Below, piece by piece: positions 7,643 through 14,594 of a stretch of DNA of 30,358 nucleotides. This stretch comes from JAKZSU01 sp047517485 (GTDB lineage Bacteria; Pseudomonadota; Alphaproteobacteria; UBA7887). A program made the position numbers and the translations under genes. Below the pieces are notes generated by a model. The model did not search any database. It was not told the origin of the DNA and worked only from the letters and a program-made list of their open reading frames with translations. Where the stretch lies: the NCBI GenBank assembly GCA_047517485.1, contig JAKZSU010000131.1, positions 1-30,358 of the forward strand, written 5' to 3'. Numbering within the stretch: position 1 is the stretch's first letter; every line of letters begins with the position of its first letter.

Positions 7643-7659
7643 TGTTCAAATATTGAACA
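7643..7659. promoter_or_regulatory. Perfect 17-base inverted repeat, candidate operator
   Basis: TGTTCAAATATTGAACA has perfect 7-base arms around a 3-base centre. It lies about 250 bases upstream of nrdJ and about 45 bases past the stop of the M20 gene. The GTTC/GAAC arms recall LexA-type half sites, but the alphaproteobacterial LexA site is usually a direct GTTC-N7-GTTC repeat, so the binding protein is unknown. Confidence 0.4.
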
Positions 7660-7681
7660 CGATAAATTCGACCTCTTTAGC

Positions 7682-7701
7682 CGCGCTTTCGCGCGATTTT
7701 T
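7682..7701 (+). terminator. Terminator-like hairpin reading on +
   Basis: CGCGC, loop TTTC, GCGCG (7682-7695) is followed by A and five T (7697-7701). In this direction no annotated gene ends here. On the minus strand the same hairpin has a GAAA (GNRA) loop and would stabilise the 3' end of the M20 transcript. Confidence 0.35.
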
Positions 7702-7703
7702 AT

Positions 7704-9023
7704 TTATTCCGCCGGCGAAAGGGCGAGAAAATCGAGGGCAAGGGCGGCGTATGTGCGCACCCCAAGCCGCAGCGCCGATTCGTCGATGACGAAGCGCGGC
7801 GAATGATTGGGCGCGGCCTCGGCACGGGCGATCCCGGGCAGGCGGGCGCCGAGAAAAACGAACATTCCCGGCACCTGTTGCTCGAAGAACGCGAAATCTT
7901 CATAGCCCATGACCGCCGGGGTCAGTTGGACCATGGCGGCGCCGGCGACGCGTTCGAGCGTCGGCAGCATGCGGTCGACCAACGCGGGCTCGTTGTAGGA
8001 GACCGGAATGCCGTGTCCCCACGACACCTCGGCGCGGGCCCCGGCGCTTTCGGCGATCGCCGTGGCGGTGCGTTCGATGCGGGCGTGGAGGTCGGTGCGG
8101 ACCTCGGCATCGTGGGTCCGCACGGTACCGATCAATTCGACTTCTTCCGGAATGATATTGTTGCGCACCCCGCCGTGGATGCTGCCGATCGAGATGACGG
8201 CGGTTTTACGGGTGTCGATCTGGCGGCTGAGGATGGTCTGTAGCCCAATGATGATTTGTGCGGCAACAACTACCGGGTCGATGCCGCGATGCGGTGCCGC
8301 GCCATGGGTTTGTCGGCCGATCACCTTGATGTTCAGGACGTCGGCGCTGGCGTGCATGGGGCCGCGGGCATAGTAGAGCGTGTTGAGATCGCGTGGGCTG
8401 ATATGAAGCCCGAAAATCGCGTCCGGCCGGGGATCGGCGAGCGCGCCTTCCGCGACCATCAGACCGGCGCCGCCGTCCTCGTCCGCGGGCGGGCCTTCCT
8501 CGGCGGGTTGAAAGATAAAAACGATGGTGCCGGGAATCTCGTCGCGCATGCCGGCGAGGAGTTCCGCCGCGCCCATCAGCATCGCCACATGGGTGTCGTG
8601 GCCGCAGGCGTGCATCACGCCGACATCGCGGCCGTTGTAGGTGGTGCGTACGGTGGAGGCGAACGCGAGGCCGGTTTCCTCGGTCACCGGAAGCGCGTCC
8701 ATATCGGCGCGCAGGGCGACGACGGGGCCGGGACGCCGGCCGTTGAGCACGCCGACGACGCCGGTGTGCGCGATGCCGGTGCGCACCGCATCGAATCCCA
8801 ATGCGCGCAGGTGATCCGCCACCAGCGCCGCGGTTCGAATCTCGCGATTGCCGAGCTCGGGATTCTGGTGAATGTCGCGGCGCCAGCCGACCACCTTGTC
8901 CTCGAGCGCGGTCGCGGCGGCATCGATCTTCGTCGATTGATCGCCGGTGGCCGCCGCCGGCGCCAGTCCGAAGCAAACGAAAATCAGGGACGCGATGTAA
9001 CCAAACGCGAAATCGCGGAACAT
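7704..9023 (-). CDS. Secreted M20 family amidohydrolase / metallopeptidase
   Basis: Hydrolyses an amide bond, probably an N-acyl amino acid or related small substrate; the exact substrate cannot be told. The M20 amidohydrolase signature is clear: LRADMDALP, then HACGHDTHVAML with metal-binding His and Asp, then FQPAEEG with the catalytic Glu pair, and a dimerisation domain in the middle third. The N terminus has a signal peptide (MFRDFAFGYIASLIFVCFG, then APAAATG), so the mature enzyme is periplasmic, unlike cytoplasmic hippuricase and IAA-amino-acid hydrolase relatives. The ATG at 9023 is preferred because GGAG lies nine bases upstream; ATG 9029 has only a three-base spacing, and an upstream in-frame start at 9059 would push the signal peptide away from the N terminus. 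About 439 residues. Confidence 0.92.
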   Translation of the reverse strand: MFRDFAFGYIASLIFVCFGLAPAAATGDQSTKIDAAATALEDKVVGWRRDIHQNPELGNREIRTAALVADHLRALGFDAVRTGIAHTGVVGVLNGRRPGPVVALRADMDALPVTEETGLAFASTVRTTYNGRDVGVMHACGHDTHVAMLMGAAELLAGMRDEIPGTIVFIFQPAEEGPPADEDGGAGLMVAEGALADPRPDAIFGLHISPRDLNTLYYARGPMHASADVLNIKVIGRQTHGAAPHRGIDPVVVAAQIIIGLQTILSRQIDTRKTAVISIGSIHGGVRNNIIPEEVELIGTVRTHDAEVRTDLHARIERTATAIAESAGARAEVSWGHGIPVSYNEPALVDRMLPTLERVAGAAMVQLTPAVMGYEDFAFFEQQVPGMFVFLGARLPGIARAEAAPNHSPRFVIDESALRLGVRTYAALALDFLALSPAE

Positions 9024-9123
9024 GGGCATGGTCTCCAAACCGACGGACGTAGAAGGCATTGGAGTGTATGCCGGTCACGCGGCGCTGCGCTAGCCCGTTG
9101 GCTCGCTGGACGAAAGGCCGCGT

Positions 9124-9143
9124 CGGTGCGATAGTCCGCACCG
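9124..9143. promoter_or_regulatory. Inverted repeat in the divergent M20/NDUFA12 interval
   Basis: CGGTGCG and CGCACCG are perfect 7-base arms separated by six bases, in the only promoter-bearing space between the two divergent genes. An operator or leader hairpin are both possible. No regulator is suggested by the sequence. Confidence 0.25.
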
Positions 9144-9200
9144 CTTGGCGGACCATATTGTGATGGTGTGCGGGCGAAATTTCACCAGGCGGGTAGCGAC

Positions 9201-9563
9201 ATGGGTGCGACGTTCGGAACCAAGCTCTACACGTGGTTCTTCGGCGAGGAAGTCGGCAGCGATACGGCGGGTAATACCTATTACCGGGAGAAAAATCCGC
9301 CCGAGGGGCGTCGCCGGCGCCGCTGGGTGATCTATGGCGCCAAGCCGGAAGCCTCGGCCGTACCGGCGGAATGGCAAGGCTGGCTGACCCACACGCTCGC
9401 CGAATCGCCGGTCGAGAAGCCGCCCGTGAAACGGCCCTGGCAAATCGAGCATGCGCCCAATCAGACCGGCTCGGCCGAGGCGTATCGCCCGGCCGGTGCC
9501 TTGCTGACCGGCGGCGACCGGGATCGTGCCACTGGCGATTACCAGGCTTGGAAGCCGGAATAG
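9201..9563 (+). CDS. NDUFA12/B17.2-type NADH:ubiquinone oxidoreductase accessory subunit
   Basis: Accessory subunit of respiratory complex I, the bacterial counterpart of mitochondrial NDUFA12, found in alphaproteobacteria and located at the cytoplasmic face of the complex. The 120-residue protein shows the family pattern: an N-terminal GTKLYTWFFGEEVGSD, then NTYYREK, a basic run RRRRRWVIYG, the motif PAEWQGWLTH, and a C-terminal AYRPAGALLTGGDRDRATGDYQAWKP. The ATG at 9201 follows GGCGGG and begins the conserved part. It leads a plus-strand run with the 77-aa gene and DUF2155, an arrangement I recall as common in alphaproteobacteria, away from the main nuo operon. Confidence 0.93.
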   Translation: MGATFGTKLYTWFFGEEVGSDTAGNTYYREKNPPEGRRRRRWVIYGAKPEASAVPAEWQGWLTHTLAESPVEKPPVKRPWQIEHAPNQTGSAEAYRPAGALLTGGDRDRATGDYQAWKPE

Positions 9564-9714
9564 GCGGCATTTTGAAATCCGATGGCCATCTTGAATTTCC
9601 GCACATGGTCGCCGATATTGCGGGCACGGTCGAGCGTCGACTCTGACAGGAATAACGCGGGCATGAAGCGTGTCGGAAATGTCGAAGAAAACACCCAGAT
9701 CGAAAGCGGTTCCC

Positions 9715-9948
9715 ATGAGTAATGACCTCGAGGCCTTGATGGCGGTCATCCCGACCTGGACCGGCCCCGACGGCGCGCCGTTGGCGTGTGTCGAGAAGAT
9801 CAAGGTTCTCAACGAAAATATTGTCGAAATTCGCGAGATGTGCCGCGAAGCGCTTGAAGACGCGGTCCTGATGGGTTGCGACGAACAGCAAATCCGCGAG
9901 GTCTTGCTGGCCCTCGTGAAAACCCTCGAAGAACCGTTCAAGGATTAA
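9715..9948 (+). CDS. Small conserved helical protein of unknown function (77 aa)
   Basis: The product is probably fully helical and cytoplasmic. The N-terminal part has PTWTGPDGAPLACVEKIKVLNENIVEI, the C-terminal part EDAVLMGCDEQQIREVLLALV. It has two cysteines, no signal peptide and a negative net charge. Composition and codon use are those of a real gene, and it sits six bases before the DUF2155 start. The ATG at 9715 has no clear ribosome site. An in-frame ATG at 9679 and GTG at 9670 would add 12 or 15 basic residues; ATG 9679 has GGAA close upstream. I recognise no named domain. The close spacing suggests joint transcription with NDUFA12 and DUF2155. Confidence 0.75.
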   Translation: MSNDLEALMAVIPTWTGPDGAPLACVEKIKVLNENIVEIREMCREALEDAVLMGCDEQQIREVLLALVKTLEEPFKD

Positions 9949-9953
9949 ACTGA

Positions 9954-10442
9954 ATGTGGCGACAGGGGTCGATCGCCGCCTTCTGCGGCCTATGTGCGGT
10001 GCTTGTTTCGGCGGTCGCCGTCGCCCAGTCGAGTGACGACGATCCGTTCGCGGATCGCTGGCTCGAGACCAACAGCGCGCGCCTCGAAGCCCTCGACAAA
10101 GTCACTGGCCGAACCACCCGGATCGAGACCAGGATCGCGGCGCCGGTGCGTTTCGGGACGCTCGATATCGTGGTGCGCGCGTGCCACAGGCGTCCGCCGG
10201 AATCGCCGCCCGACAGCGCTGGATTTCTCGATGTGGTGGAGCGGCGCGGCGAGACCGATAGCGCGCAGCCGGTCTTCATCGGATGGATGTTTGCCGCCAG
10301 CCCCGGACTGTCGACCCTCGAACACCCGGTCTACGACGTCATCGTGCTCGAATGTTTTACCGCCGCCGACTACGATGACGGCGACGACGATATCGCGATC
10401 GACAGCCAAGAGTCGGGCGAGGAATCGGTCGCCAGCGAATGA
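9954..10442 (+). CDS. DUF2155 domain-containing secreted protein
   Basis: Function unknown. The N terminus is a signal peptide (MWRQGSIAAFCGLCAVLVSAVAVAQ, likely cut after AVAQ), so the protein is periplasmic. The DUF2155 core follows: LDKVTGRTTRIETRIAAPVRFGTLDIVVRACH, then WMFAASPGLSTLEHPVYDVIVLECF. The 162-residue length is ordinary for the family, with an acidic tail rich in Asp, Glu and Ser. The tail is encoded in DNA that also encodes the end of aat on the other strand. It starts six bases after the 77-aa gene and is probably in the same transcript. Confidence 0.92.
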   Translation: MWRQGSIAAFCGLCAVLVSAVAVAQSSDDDPFADRWLETNSARLEALDKVTGRTTRIETRIAAPVRFGTLDIVVRACHRRPPESPPDSAGFLDVVERRGETDSAQPVFIGWMFAASPGLSTLEHPVYDVIVLECFTAADYDDGDDDIAIDSQESGEESVASE

Positions 10443-11107
10443 AAATCGCTCGGCGCCTTGAGCGCGTCGGCGAGCAGTCTCAGATAGTCCTGGCGGGGGA
10501 TTTCGACGGCGCCGAAGCGCGCCAGATGGTCGGTCACGAACTGGGTATCGAGCAGGCGAAACCCGCCGGCCCGCAGGCGCGCGACGAGATGGACCATGGC
10601 GACCTTGCTGGCATCGGTCTCGAGGCTGAACATGCTTTCTCCGAAAAACGCGCCGCCGATCGAAACACCGTACAAGCCACCGACCAAGCGATCATCGCGC
10701 CAGCATTCCACCGAATGGGCATGACCGATATCGAACAGATCGACATAGAGCGACTCGATGGTTCGATTGATCCAGGTGGTGACGCGTCCCGGGCCGCTCC
10801 CCGCGCACGCGTCGATGACGTCGCCGAAAGCGCTATCGACGCGAAGCTCGAGGCCGCATCGCCTGACATACTTGCGCAACGAGCGGGACACGTGAAAGCT
10901 GTCGAACGGGAGTACGCCACGAATCTCCGGATCGACCCAATAGATCGTCGGATCGTTACGATCCTCTCCCATTGGGAAAAGGCCCCATTGATAGGCACGC
11001 AACAGGGTCTCGGCGGTGATCTGAAGCGGGCGTAATGGGTCTATTGCCTGGTATTCCTTGTCTATTTTTTTTATGAGTTGGCGTCGTCGACAAATCTCTC
11101 CAACCAA
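10370..11107 (-). CDS. aat: Leucyl/phenylalanyl-tRNA--protein transferase
   Basis: Adds Leu or Phe from aminoacyl-tRNA to proteins with N-terminal Arg or Lys, creating degrons for ClpS/ClpAP. Family features are plain: ITAETLLRAYQWGLFPMGED, then WVDPEIRGVLPFDSFHVSRSLRKYVRR, then CWRDDRLVGGLYGVSIGGAFFGESMFS and LRAGGFRLLDTQFVTDHLARFGAVEIPR. No ATG, GTG or TTG exists between the accC stop and the conserved region, so the nearest start is the ATG at 11107. That gives 245 residues, a 28-residue leader, and a 37-base overlap with accC. A non-standard start downstream of AAGGA (ATA near 11042) cannot be excluded. The 3' end overlaps DUF2155 by 73 bases, adding a Ser-rich tail outside the conserved fold. 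Confidence 0.92.
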   Translation of the reverse strand: MVGEICRRRQLIKKIDKEYQAIDPLRPLQITAETLLRAYQWGLFPMGEDRNDPTIYWVDPEIRGVLPFDSFHVSRSLRKYVRRCGLELRVDSAFGDVIDACAGSGPGRVTTWINRTIESLYVDLFDIGHAHSVECWRDDRLVGGLYGVSIGGAFFGESMFSLETDASKVAMVHLVARLRAGGFRLLDTQFVTDHLARFGAVEIPRQDYLRLLADALKAPSDFHSLATDSSPDSWLSIAISSSPSS

Positions 11108-12417
11108 TGGATGTCATATAGGCCGTTGGCGAAGTCGGCATCATCGACAAGGGCGCGATGCAGCGGCAAGGTTGTCGGGATGCCGTCGACCACGAACTCT
11201 TCCAAACTGCGGCGCAATCGCATTAGACATTCGTTGCGCGACCCGCCATGGACCACCAGTTTGGCGATCATGCTGTCATAATGGGGCGGCACGCGATACC
11301 CCGCATAGAGCGCCGAATCGACCCGCACGCCGAGCCCTCCGGGTGGATGGTAATCGGTCACCAGCCCGGGCTGTGGCACGAAGGTCGCCGGATCCTCGGC
11401 GGTGATGCGGCATTCGATGGCATGGCCGCGAAACTGGATGTCTTTCTGTTGGTACCCGAGCGGCGCGCCATCGGCGACGCGGATCTGTTCGCGCACCAGA
11501 TCGATGCCGGTAATCATTTCGGTCACCGGATGCTCGACCTGTAGCCGGGTGTTCATTTCGATAAAATAGAACGCGCCGTCCTCGTGGAGAAATTCCAGGG
11601 TGCCGACACCGACGTAGCCCAGCGCCTCGATCGCCGCGACCGCGGTGGCACCGATCTCGTCGCGGGTTCCCTGGTTGAGCGCGGGCGAGGGAGCTTCCTC
11701 GAGAAGCTTCTGATGACGGCGCTGAAGCGAGCAGTCGCGTTCGCCGAAATGCACCACATTGCCGTGGGTATCGGCGATGATCTGGATTTCGATATGGCGC
11801 GGTCCCTGAAGATATTTCTCGATGAACACGGCGCCATTGCCGAAACTCTCGAACGCCTCGCGCGCGGCGACGTCGATCGCGCCCGGCAGGGCATCCGCGG
11901 TCTCGGCGACTTTCATGCCGCGCCCGCCGCCGCCCGCCGTCGCCTTGACCAGCACCGGGTAGCCGATGGAGTCGGCGAAGGCGAGCGCGGTCGCGGTGTC
12001 TTCCACCGGACCGTCGGTGCCCGGCACCAGGGGGACGCCATGCGCCGCCATCGCCTCGCGTGCCGCGAGCTTGTCGCCCATGACGCGGATATGCTCCGCC
12101 GACGGGCCGATAAAAGTAACGCCATGCTCGGTGACGATTTCGGCGAAATGGGGGTTTTCCGACAAGAATCCGTAGCCTGGATGAATCGCGTCGGCACCGG
12201 TGATCTCGGCCGCCGCCATGATCGACGGAATATTGAGATAGCTCGCTTTCGCCGCTGGCGGGCCGATGCATACGGATTCGTCGGCCAAGCGGACATGCAT
12301 GGCCTCGGCGTCGGCGGTCGAGTGGACCGCGACCGTACGGATACCCATTTCGCGGCACGCCCGATGAATGCGCATCGCGATCTCGCCACGGTTGGCGATG
12401 AGAACCTTGTCGAACAT
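11071..12417 (-). CDS. accC: Acetyl-CoA carboxylase, biotin carboxylase subunit
   Basis: ATP-dependent carboxylation of the biotin carried by AccB, the first step of fatty-acid synthesis. The 448-residue length is standard. The order is an N-terminal pre-ATP-grasp domain (KVLIANRGEIAMRIHRACREMGIRTVAVHS), an ATP-grasp domain with the glycine-rich loop TAGGGGRGMK, the motif IEMNTRLQVEHPVTEMITGIDLVREQ, and a C-terminal domain with HAIECRITAEDP. It starts 11 bases after the accB stop and its end overlaps the aat start, consistent with one transcript aroQ-accB-accC-aat. The pyruvate and propionyl-CoA carboxylase alternatives are excluded by length and by the adjacent accB. Confidence 0.97.
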   Translation of the reverse strand: MFDKVLIANRGEIAMRIHRACREMGIRTVAVHSTADAEAMHVRLADESVCIGPPAAKASYLNIPSIMAAAEITGADAIHPGYGFLSENPHFAEIVTEHGVTFIGPSAEHIRVMGDKLAAREAMAAHGVPLVPGTDGPVEDTATALAFADSIGYPVLVKATAGGGGRGMKVAETADALPGAIDVAAREAFESFGNGAVFIEKYLQGPRHIEIQIIADTHGNVVHFGERDCSLQRRHQKLLEEAPSPALNQGTRDEIGATAVAAIEALGYVGVGTLEFLHEDGAFYFIEMNTRLQVEHPVTEMITGIDLVREQIRVADGAPLGYQQKDIQFRGHAIECRITAEDPATFVPQPGLVTDYHPPGGLGVRVDSALYAGYRVPPHYDSMIAKLVVHGGSRNECLMRLRRSLEEFVVDGIPTTLPLHRALVDDADFANGLYDIHWLERFVDDANS

Positions 12418-12428
12418 CGCCGCGTGCG

Positions 12429-12881
12429 CTAGCCGACGATCGCCAGCACGTCGCCGAACTCGACCGGCGTTTCGTTCTGTACGAGGATTTTGCTGACCGT
12501 GCCGCCGCGCGGCGCCCGCACCGGATTCATCGTCTTCATCGCTTCGATGATGAACAAGGTATCGCCTTCGGCGACCGTGCCGCCTTCGCTGATGAACGGT
12601 GGCGCGCCGGGTTCCGGTGCTAGAAACACCGTGCCCACCATCGGCGACACCACGGCGCCCGGATGGGTGGCGTCGAGCGGTGTCTCGACCGCCGCGGGCT
12701 CGGCGGCGACCGCCACCGGCATCGCCGCCGCCGCCGCCACGGGCGCGGCTGCCGGACCCGGACGGGCGACCCGCAAATGCTGGGTGCCTTCGCTGATCTC
12801 GATTTCGCTGAGACCAGTCTCTTCGAGCAGGTCGGCCAAGCGGCGTATCAGGTCGTCATCGACCGATAATTTGTCCGTCAT
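12429..12881 (-). CDS. accB: Acetyl-CoA carboxylase biotin carboxyl carrier protein
   Basis: Carries biotin between AccC and the carboxyltransferase AccAD. The 150 residues split into an N-terminal helical segment (DLIRRLADLLEETGLSEIEISEG), an Ala/Pro-rich linker (about 41-72), and the biotinyl domain with VVSPMVGTVFLAPEPGAPPF and the EAMKTMN box. Lys116 is the biotinylation site. The thumb (PGAPPF) typical of AccB is present. The start overlaps the aroQ stop in an ATGA, so translation is coupled. Confidence 0.96.
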   Translation of the reverse strand: MTDKLSVDDDLIRRLADLLEETGLSEIEISEGTQHLRVARPGPAAAPVAAAAAMPVAVAAEPAAVETPLDATHPGAVVSPMVGTVFLAPEPGAPPFISEGGTVAEGDTLFIIEAMKTMNPVRAPRGGTVSKILVQNETPVEFGDVLAIVG

Positions 12882-13330
12882 TGAGTCGAGTCCTTGGCGA
12901 CAAGTGTATCGAGCGCCAGCATGGCCAGCCGATAACTCGCGCTACCGAAGCCGCAGATCGTACCCTGTGACGCTAACGCGATATAGGAACGATGGCGAAA
13001 GGTTTCTCGGGCGTGGATGTTCGACATATGCACCTCGACGACCGGCGGCTCGAACATGGTCAGCGCGTCGTGCAGCGCCACCGAGGTGTGGGTATAGGCC
13101 CCGGCGTTGATCGCGATGCCGTCCTCGATGCCGCGCGCCTCCTGGATCCAGGTCACCAACTCGCCCTCATGATTGCTTTGGCGAAAACCCACCGTCATGT
13201 CGAGCTCACTGCCGAGAGCCTGACACGCCGACTCGATATCGCCAAGCGTCTCGGTGCCATAGATCTCCGGCTGGCGGGTGCCCAGCAGGTTCAGGTTTGG
13301 CCCGTTGAGTATCAGAATCCGTCGCCCCAT
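12878..13330 (-). CDS. aroQ: 3-dehydroquinate dehydratase, type II
   Basis: Third step of the shikimate pathway, dehydrating 3-dehydroquinate. The roughly 150-aa size fits the dodecameric type II enzyme. Visible motifs are ILILNGPNLNLLGTRQPEIYG with the active-site Tyr, RQSNHEGELV, INAGAYTHTSVAL, and PVVEVHMSNIHARETFRHRSYIA with the catalytic His; GTICGFGSASYRLA follows. ATG 13330 is chosen; the codon before it, GTG 13333, is an equal alternative. It leads the aroQ-accB-accC-aat run; an aroQ-accB-accC order is widespread in bacteria. Confidence 0.96.
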   Translation of the reverse strand: MGRRILILNGPNLNLLGTRQPEIYGTETLGDIESACQALGSELDMTVGFRQSNHEGELVTWIQEARGIEDGIAINAGAYTHTSVALHDALTMFEPPVVEVHMSNIHARETFRHRSYIALASQGTICGFGSASYRLAMLALDTLVAKDSTQ

Positions 13331-13428
13331 CACCTGCTGTCAATGCCACCGGCTTACCGACCAGGTCGGGGCTTGTGGCAACCTTAATTTGGAGTATCTT
13401 TCCCGCTCGTGACCCCGGCAGAGATCTG

Positions 13429-13457
13429 TTGCCGAAGTCAGTTGGACGTAGTTTAAC
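13429..13457 (+). promoter_or_regulatory. Weak promoter candidate upstream of thiSG
   Basis: TTGCCG (13429-13434), a 17-base spacer and TTTAAC (13452-13457) resemble a sigma70 promoter with four matches in each hexamer. It would leave a leader of about 90 bases. I searched the whole 13331-13554 interval for the conserved TPP riboswitch segments and saw none. Confidence 0.25.
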
Positions 13458-13554
13458 ATGCGTCATCGGCGGAATGGCAAGCGGCGAGCGCGTATGGGCT
13501 CGCGACTGGGTCGCGGAAATCGCAATCGGCCGATTTGGCCTCGGAGACGGATTT

Positions 13555-14565
13555 ATGCGGATAGTAGTGAATGGAGAGGGACGCGACATTGGCGCGGCAC
13601 TCACGGTCGCCGGACTGATTGATTCGCTGGGCTTCGACGCGCGCAAGATCGCCGTCGAACGGAACCGCGAGATCGTCCGCCGCTCGGCCTTCGCCGATAC
13701 TTCGATCGAAGACGGCGACGCGCTCGAAATCGTCCATTTCATCGGCGGCGGCAGCGGCGCCAGCGCGGTCTCCGAATTAACGGCCGATGGCGCGAGTTCG
13801 GACAGCTGGAGCGTGGCCGGGCATAATTTTACCTCGCGCTTGATCATCGGCACCGGGAAGTACAAGGATTTCGCCGAGACCGCCGCCGCGCTCGCGGCAT
13901 CGGGCGCCGAAATGGTCACCGTGGCATTGCGCCGGGTCAATGTGACCGACCCCGACGTGCCGATGCTGAGCGATTTCGTCGATCCGAAAAAATTCGTCTA
14001 CCTGCCCAATACCGCGGGCTGTTTCACCGCCGAGGATGCCCTGCGGACGCTGCGACTGGCGCGCGAGGCGGGAGGCTGGGATCTGGTCAAGCTCGAGGTC
14101 CTCGGCGACCAGCAGACGCTATACCCGAACATGGTGGAAACCCTTTCCGCCGCCGAAACCCTGATCGCGGACGGCTTCCAGGTGATGGTGTATTGCAGCG
14201 ACGACCCGATCATGGCCAAGCGGCTGGAGGAGATCGGATGTTGTGCGATCATGCCGCTCGGGGCGCCGATCGGGTCCGGATTGGGGCTGCAGAATCCGGT
14301 TAATATTCGCATCATCATCGAAAACGCCAAGGTTCCGGTGATCGTCGATGCCGGTGTCGGCACTGCCTCGGACGCGGCGGAGGCAATGGAACTGGGGTGT
14401 GAGGCGGTGCTGATGAACACCGCGATCGCCAGCGCCGACGATCCGATGCTGATGGCGCGCGCGATGAAAGCGGCGGTCGAGGCCGGGCGTCTCGCGTATC
14501 GCGGCGGGCGGATCCCCAAGCGCCTGTACGCCGACCCATCGTCGCCGTTAGGCGGCCTAATTTAA
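13555..14565 (+). CDS. thiSG: Fused sulfur carrier ThiS - thiazole synthase ThiG
   Basis: Makes the thiazole phosphate half of thiamine from deoxyxylulose phosphate, an iminoglycine source and sulfur carried as ThiS thiocarboxylate. Residues 1-66 are a ThiS beta-grasp domain ending FIGGG; residues from about 85 are a complete ThiG (FTSRLIIGTGKY, then WDLVKLEVLGDQQTLYPN with the Schiff-base Lys179, then MPLGAPIGSGLGLQNP and VIVDAGVGTASDAAEAMELG). About 18 residues of Ser/Ala-rich linker join them. The ATG at 13555 starts the ThiS domain; the longer open frame adds 60 non-conserved residues. Fusions of this type are annotated in other proteobacteria. The oddity is that the ThiS Gly-Gly, which must be a free C terminus for thiocarboxylation, is internal. 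No other thi gene lies nearby. Confidence 0.93.
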   Translation: MRIVVNGEGRDIGAALTVAGLIDSLGFDARKIAVERNREIVRRSAFADTSIEDGDALEIVHFIGGGSGASAVSELTADGASSDSWSVAGHNFTSRLIIGTGKYKDFAETAAALAASGAEMVTVALRRVNVTDPDVPMLSDFVDPKKFVYLPNTAGCFTAEDALRTLRLAREAGGWDLVKLEVLGDQQTLYPNMVETLSAAETLIADGFQVMVYCSDDPIMAKRLEEIGCCAIMPLGAPIGSGLGLQNPVNIRIIIENAKVPVIVDAGVGTASDAAEAMELGCEAVLMNTAIASADDPMLMARAMKAAVEAGRLAYRGGRIPKRLYADPSSPLGGLI

Positions 14566-14593
14566 CGTCGCCGCCAGGCGGCTTAATATAACG
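14540..14593. repeat. Tandem 26-bp repeat with hairpins between thiSG and the ctpA-like gene
   Basis: Two 28-base copies (14540-14567 and 14566-14593) overlap by two bases and differ at a few positions. Each holds an inverted repeat; the clearest is GCCGC/GCGGC at 14570-14582, followed by TTAATATAA. The first copy includes the thiSG stop. Placed between convergent genes, the pair may work as a weak bidirectional terminator. Confidence 0.45.
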
Positions 14594-14594
14594 C

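Larger units (their letters stand above)
7394..7703. other. 310-bp regulatory interval upstream of nrdJ
   Basis: No gene is supported here. Going away from the nrdJ start the interval holds a strong NrdR box, a possible -10 with a weaker overlapping box, a perfect 17-base inverted repeat, and a GC hairpin next to the stop of the M20 gene. The local AT content is higher than that of the neighbouring genes, as expected for a promoter region. Confidence 0.7.

Noticed and set aside
13331..13554. TPP riboswitch upstream of thiSG
   Set aside because: The conserved CTGAGA and CCTGATCTGG-like segments are absent from both strands.
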